Below are positions 61,931-64,000 of a stretch of DNA of 64,000 nt, piece after piece. Position numbers and translations under genes: made by a program. How positions within the stretch are numbered: position 1 is the stretch's first letter; every line of letters starts with the position of its first letter. A model generated the notes under the pieces. That model ran no database searches. It saw only the letters and a program-made list of their open reading frames with translations, and was not told the DNA's origin. Origin of the DNA: Staphylococcus lloydii (GTDB lineage: Bacteria > Bacillota > Bacilli > Staphylococcales > Staphylococcaceae). The DNA lies in NCBI RefSeq assembly GCF_015775975.1, contig NZ_CP064056.1, positions 124,001 through 188,000 of the forward strand, read 5' to 3'.

Positions 61931-63286
61931 TTATGCTGTTTTAATGTGAGTCTTTTTAAATTTGTACACGGTGAAGCCGATAATGAATCCTAATAGTGCG
62001 GGTGTTACCCATCCCATACCCATCGTAAAGAAGGGCAGATATTTTTCGCTGAATGAGATGATACTATGTGCGAATGATGTATTTGCAATAAGTGCAGGAC
62101 TTGCTTTGATGCCGTCTGCAAATGATGCGACCATCGTGAAATATGTTGTGAATTGATAGACGATTTTTGAATGGTTAAATAATGAACTAAATAGTGTAAG
62201 TAAAATAATGGTAATGGCTAATGGATACAAGAACATCAATACTGGTGTTGAGTAAGCGATGATTTTTGTTAAACCGATGTTAGCAAAAACACAAGAAATA
62301 ATACTAACGACTGTCGCAAACATTAAATAATTTTGTTTTGGAAATAGTTCCGAAAATGTTTCTGAAAAGGCTGTGATTAAACCTATTGCAGTTTTTAAAC
62401 AGGCAACAATAATGATTAACGACAGTAAAATGATGCCGTAATCACCTAAATAATATTGTGCAATTTGTGCGAGTGCGATACCACCATTTTCACTCATCTT
62501 GAAATGGCCTAAACTCATCGTACCCATAAATGCCAATAAACTGTAAATGACACCCATTAAAAGGATGCTAATTGTACCGGATTTAACGGTTTCTTTAGCA
62601 ATATGACTTGGATTTGTTACGCCAAGTTTTTTAATCGTGGTAACGACGATGATACCGAAAGCCAGTGCTGCTAAAGCATCTAACGTATTATAACCGTCAA
62701 TAAATCCTTTTAAGAGTGCGCTGTTTTCGTAGTCTAGACTGATTTTAGCATCCGAAATGTGACCAATTGGTTTAATAAATGCTAATACGATAAGTAACCC
62801 TAACAGCATTAAAAAAACTGGATTTAAAAATTTGCCAATATATTCTAAAATTTGTGATGGCTTTTTAGAGAAAAACCATGCGACAAAAAAGAATAAAATA
62901 CTAAAAATTGATAAATACAGTGGCATAGATGAATTTGAAATAAATGGTGAAAATGCTATTTCAAATGATGTTGTCGCTAGCCTCGGCAAAGCGTAAAAAG
63001 GGCCAATGACTAAGTAAAGTAAAATTGTAAAAATATAAGCGTATTTAACGTTAACTCTTGAAACAACTTCGAATATACCAGTTGTTTTAGATATGCCGAT
63101 TGCAATAATACCTAAGAAAGGTAAACCAATGGCTGTAATTAAGAACCCTAAGTCTGCTTTGACAATATTTGAACCGGCAGCTTGTCCTAAATGTATGGGA
63201 AATATAAGGTTGCCAGCGCCGAAAAACAAGCCGAATAGCAACGATCCTATAAAGATATTTTCTTTAATACTAAGTTTATTTTTCAT
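61931..63286 (-). CDS. brnQ: Branched-chain amino acid carrier BrnQ
   Basis: This 451-residue LIVCS-family symporter (Leu/Ile/Val with Na+ or H+) has 12 helices. Signature segments are [20 protein letters not shown] near the N-terminus, [21 protein letters not shown] and [29 protein letters not shown] precedes the ATG. It stands alone. No T-box or clear CodY box was recognised upstream, though both would be reasonable regulators. Staphylococci usually carry several brnQ copies. Confidence 0.92.
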   Translation of the reverse strand: MKNKLSIKENIFIGSLLFGLFFGAGNLIFPIHLGQAAGSNIVKADLGFLITAIGLPFLGIIAIGISKTTGIFEVVSRVNVKYAYIFTILLYLVIGPFYALPRLATTSFEIAFSPFISNSSMPLYLSIFSILFFFVAWFFSKKPSQILEYIGKFLNPVFLMLLGLLIVLAFIKPIGHISDAKISLDYENSALLKGFIDGYNTLDALAALAFGIIVVTTIKKLGVTNPSHIAKETVKSGTISILLMGVIYSLLAFMGTMSLGHFKMSENGGIALAQIAQYYLGDYGIILLSLIIIVACLKTAIGLITAFSETFSELFPKQNYLMFATVVSIISCVFANIGLTKIIAYSTPVLMFLYPLAITIILLTLFSSLFNHSKIVYQFTTYFTMVASFADGIKASPALIANTSFAHSIISFSEKYLPFFTMGMGWVTPALLGFIIGFTVYKFKKTHIKTA

Positions 63287-63716
63287 GATGATTTGTTCTT
63301 TCTCCTAATATGTTTTCTTTCATTTTTGAATGAGATGTTGATGCAGAACATATATATAATTCAAATTATTATGCCTTAGCATATGACGTTTTGCATTTTA
63401 GAAACCAATATATTAATAAAGGTGATTTTCACACTTATTAAAGCATTATAACAATGTTAATAGGTAACTGGAAGAACAAATAAAGACGGTGCGCTATATA
63501 AAAGGGAACTGCTGAATATTGGAGAGAGAAAAACGATTAGCCATTATCTAAGAAAATGTAAACAAAAAATCAGTGATTTTTAAAAAGATAATTTTTATAG
63601 TCATATTAAATAGAAATAATTAAAATACTTTAAACTATCTCTATTTAATAAATGTAAGGTTTTGATATAATAATATTATTGTTATAAATTAATCCTTTAA
63701 AAACGGAGAGAAAACA
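63287..63716. other. Divergent intergenic region between brnQ and GT2 gene
   Basis: 430 nt, AT-rich, carrying the promoters of brnQ and the glycosyltransferase (TATAAT-like hexamers near 63665-63680). No RNA structure, repeat or gene recognised. Confidence 0.35.
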
Positions 63717-64000
63717 TTGAATAAATTATCTGTTATTATTACTTTTTACAATAAAGAAGATCATATTTTAGATTGTCTTGAAAGTATAAAAAACCAACGT
63801 AATCAAAATTTTAACCTTATTATTGTTGATGATGGTTCAACTGACGCATCAGCTAATATAGTAAATGAAACTTTTAAAGATAGTATGCAAAATATTAACT
63901 ACATTACATTAGAAACAAATCAGGGCCACGCTTATGCTAGGAACAAGGCACTAGATGAAGTTGAAACACCCTATGTTATGTTCTTAGATGCTGACGATCA
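63717..64000 (+). CDS. Glycosyltransferase family 2 (partial, C-terminus beyond right edge)
   Basis: The first 94 codons of a GT-A glycosyltransferase start at TTG 63717 behind GGAGAG: (M)NKLSVIITFYNKEDH, LIIVDDGSTDAS (nucleotide-binding aspartates), QGHAYARNKALDE and FLDADD (DXD metal site). Such enzymes in staphylococci make teichoic acid side groups or capsule; the acceptor cannot be told from the fragment. No SD-linked ATG is present, so TTG is the start. Confidence 0.85.
   Translation, partial: MNKLSVIITFYNKEDHILDCLESIKNQRNQNFNLIIVDDGSTDASANIVNETFKDSMQNINYITLETNQGHAYARNKALDEVETPYVMFLDADD

Noticed and set aside
63287..63716. T-box or CodY site upstream of brnQ
   Set aside because: Looked for the T-box core and AATTTTCWGAAAATT-like sequence; neither was found.

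Overview
The window is low-GC Firmicutes DNA and almost certainly a Staphylococcus chromosome. Supporting genes are lytSR-lrgAB, a staphylococcal-type class A beta-lactamase, a TarM/TagE-like wall teichoic acid glycosyltransferase, ppx-ppk, and a YSIRK/LPXTG surface protein. A coagulase-negative species, perhaps of the saprophyticus/xylosus/cohnii group, is likely, but the species cannot be fixed from the sequence alone. No rRNA, tRNA, CRISPR array, insertion sequence or prophage was seen.

Layout. 1-6000: an ABC ATPase cut by the left edge, a membrane acyltransferase, and a leftward operon for surface-glycopolymer decoration (GalE-like epimerase, GT4 glycosyltransferase, small unknown protein). 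6000-8200: a TetR repressor divergent from a DHA2 drug exporter, with a large operator between them. 8486-12534: alsS-alsD-lctP (acetoin branch plus lactate permease). 12856-13707: blaZ-like lipoprotein beta-lactamase without blaI/blaR1. 14083-19265: CNNM/CorC protein and the lytSR/lrgAB cell-death and pyruvate-uptake module. 19360-22940: MFS exporter divergent from a LysR gene that starts with ATT, then a MerR/SDR pair. 23522-29826: five genes joining an ECF importer (S, T, fused A-A') to a pair of IrtAB-type ABC half-transporters behind a Fur-box-like promoter. This is probably uptake of an iron or tetrapyrrole compound. 30390-42181: an approximately 3,930-residue LPXTG adhesin with an L-type lectin domain, a MucBP-like domain and 35 copies of an 89-residue cadherin/Ig-like repeat. 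Its start codon is out of frame with the rest at an A6 tract. 42367-45352: DUF4811 protein, MFS exporter and divergent TetR. 45782-48194: a second alsS-alsD pair. 48468-52220: ppx-ppk. 52488-55644: TetR plus a hydrolase/reductase/SDR operon. 56176-60583: RclA-like disulfide reductase, DASS anion symporter, zinc alcohol dehydrogenase. 60719-64000: dus, brnQ, and the start of a GT2 glycosyltransferase.

Functionally the window mixes pyruvate overflow metabolism (two alsSD sets, lctP, lrgAB, an alcohol dehydrogenase), envelope decoration and adhesion, and several repressor/exporter detoxification pairs. The points most worth checking are the frameshifted start of the giant adhesin (a -1 slippery heptamer A AAA AAC lies exactly at the break), the ECF plus IrtAB-like hybrid operon with a truncated Rossmann-fold gene at its end, the ATT-started LysR gene, and a decayed copy of the DUF4811 gene on the far side of the adhesin.
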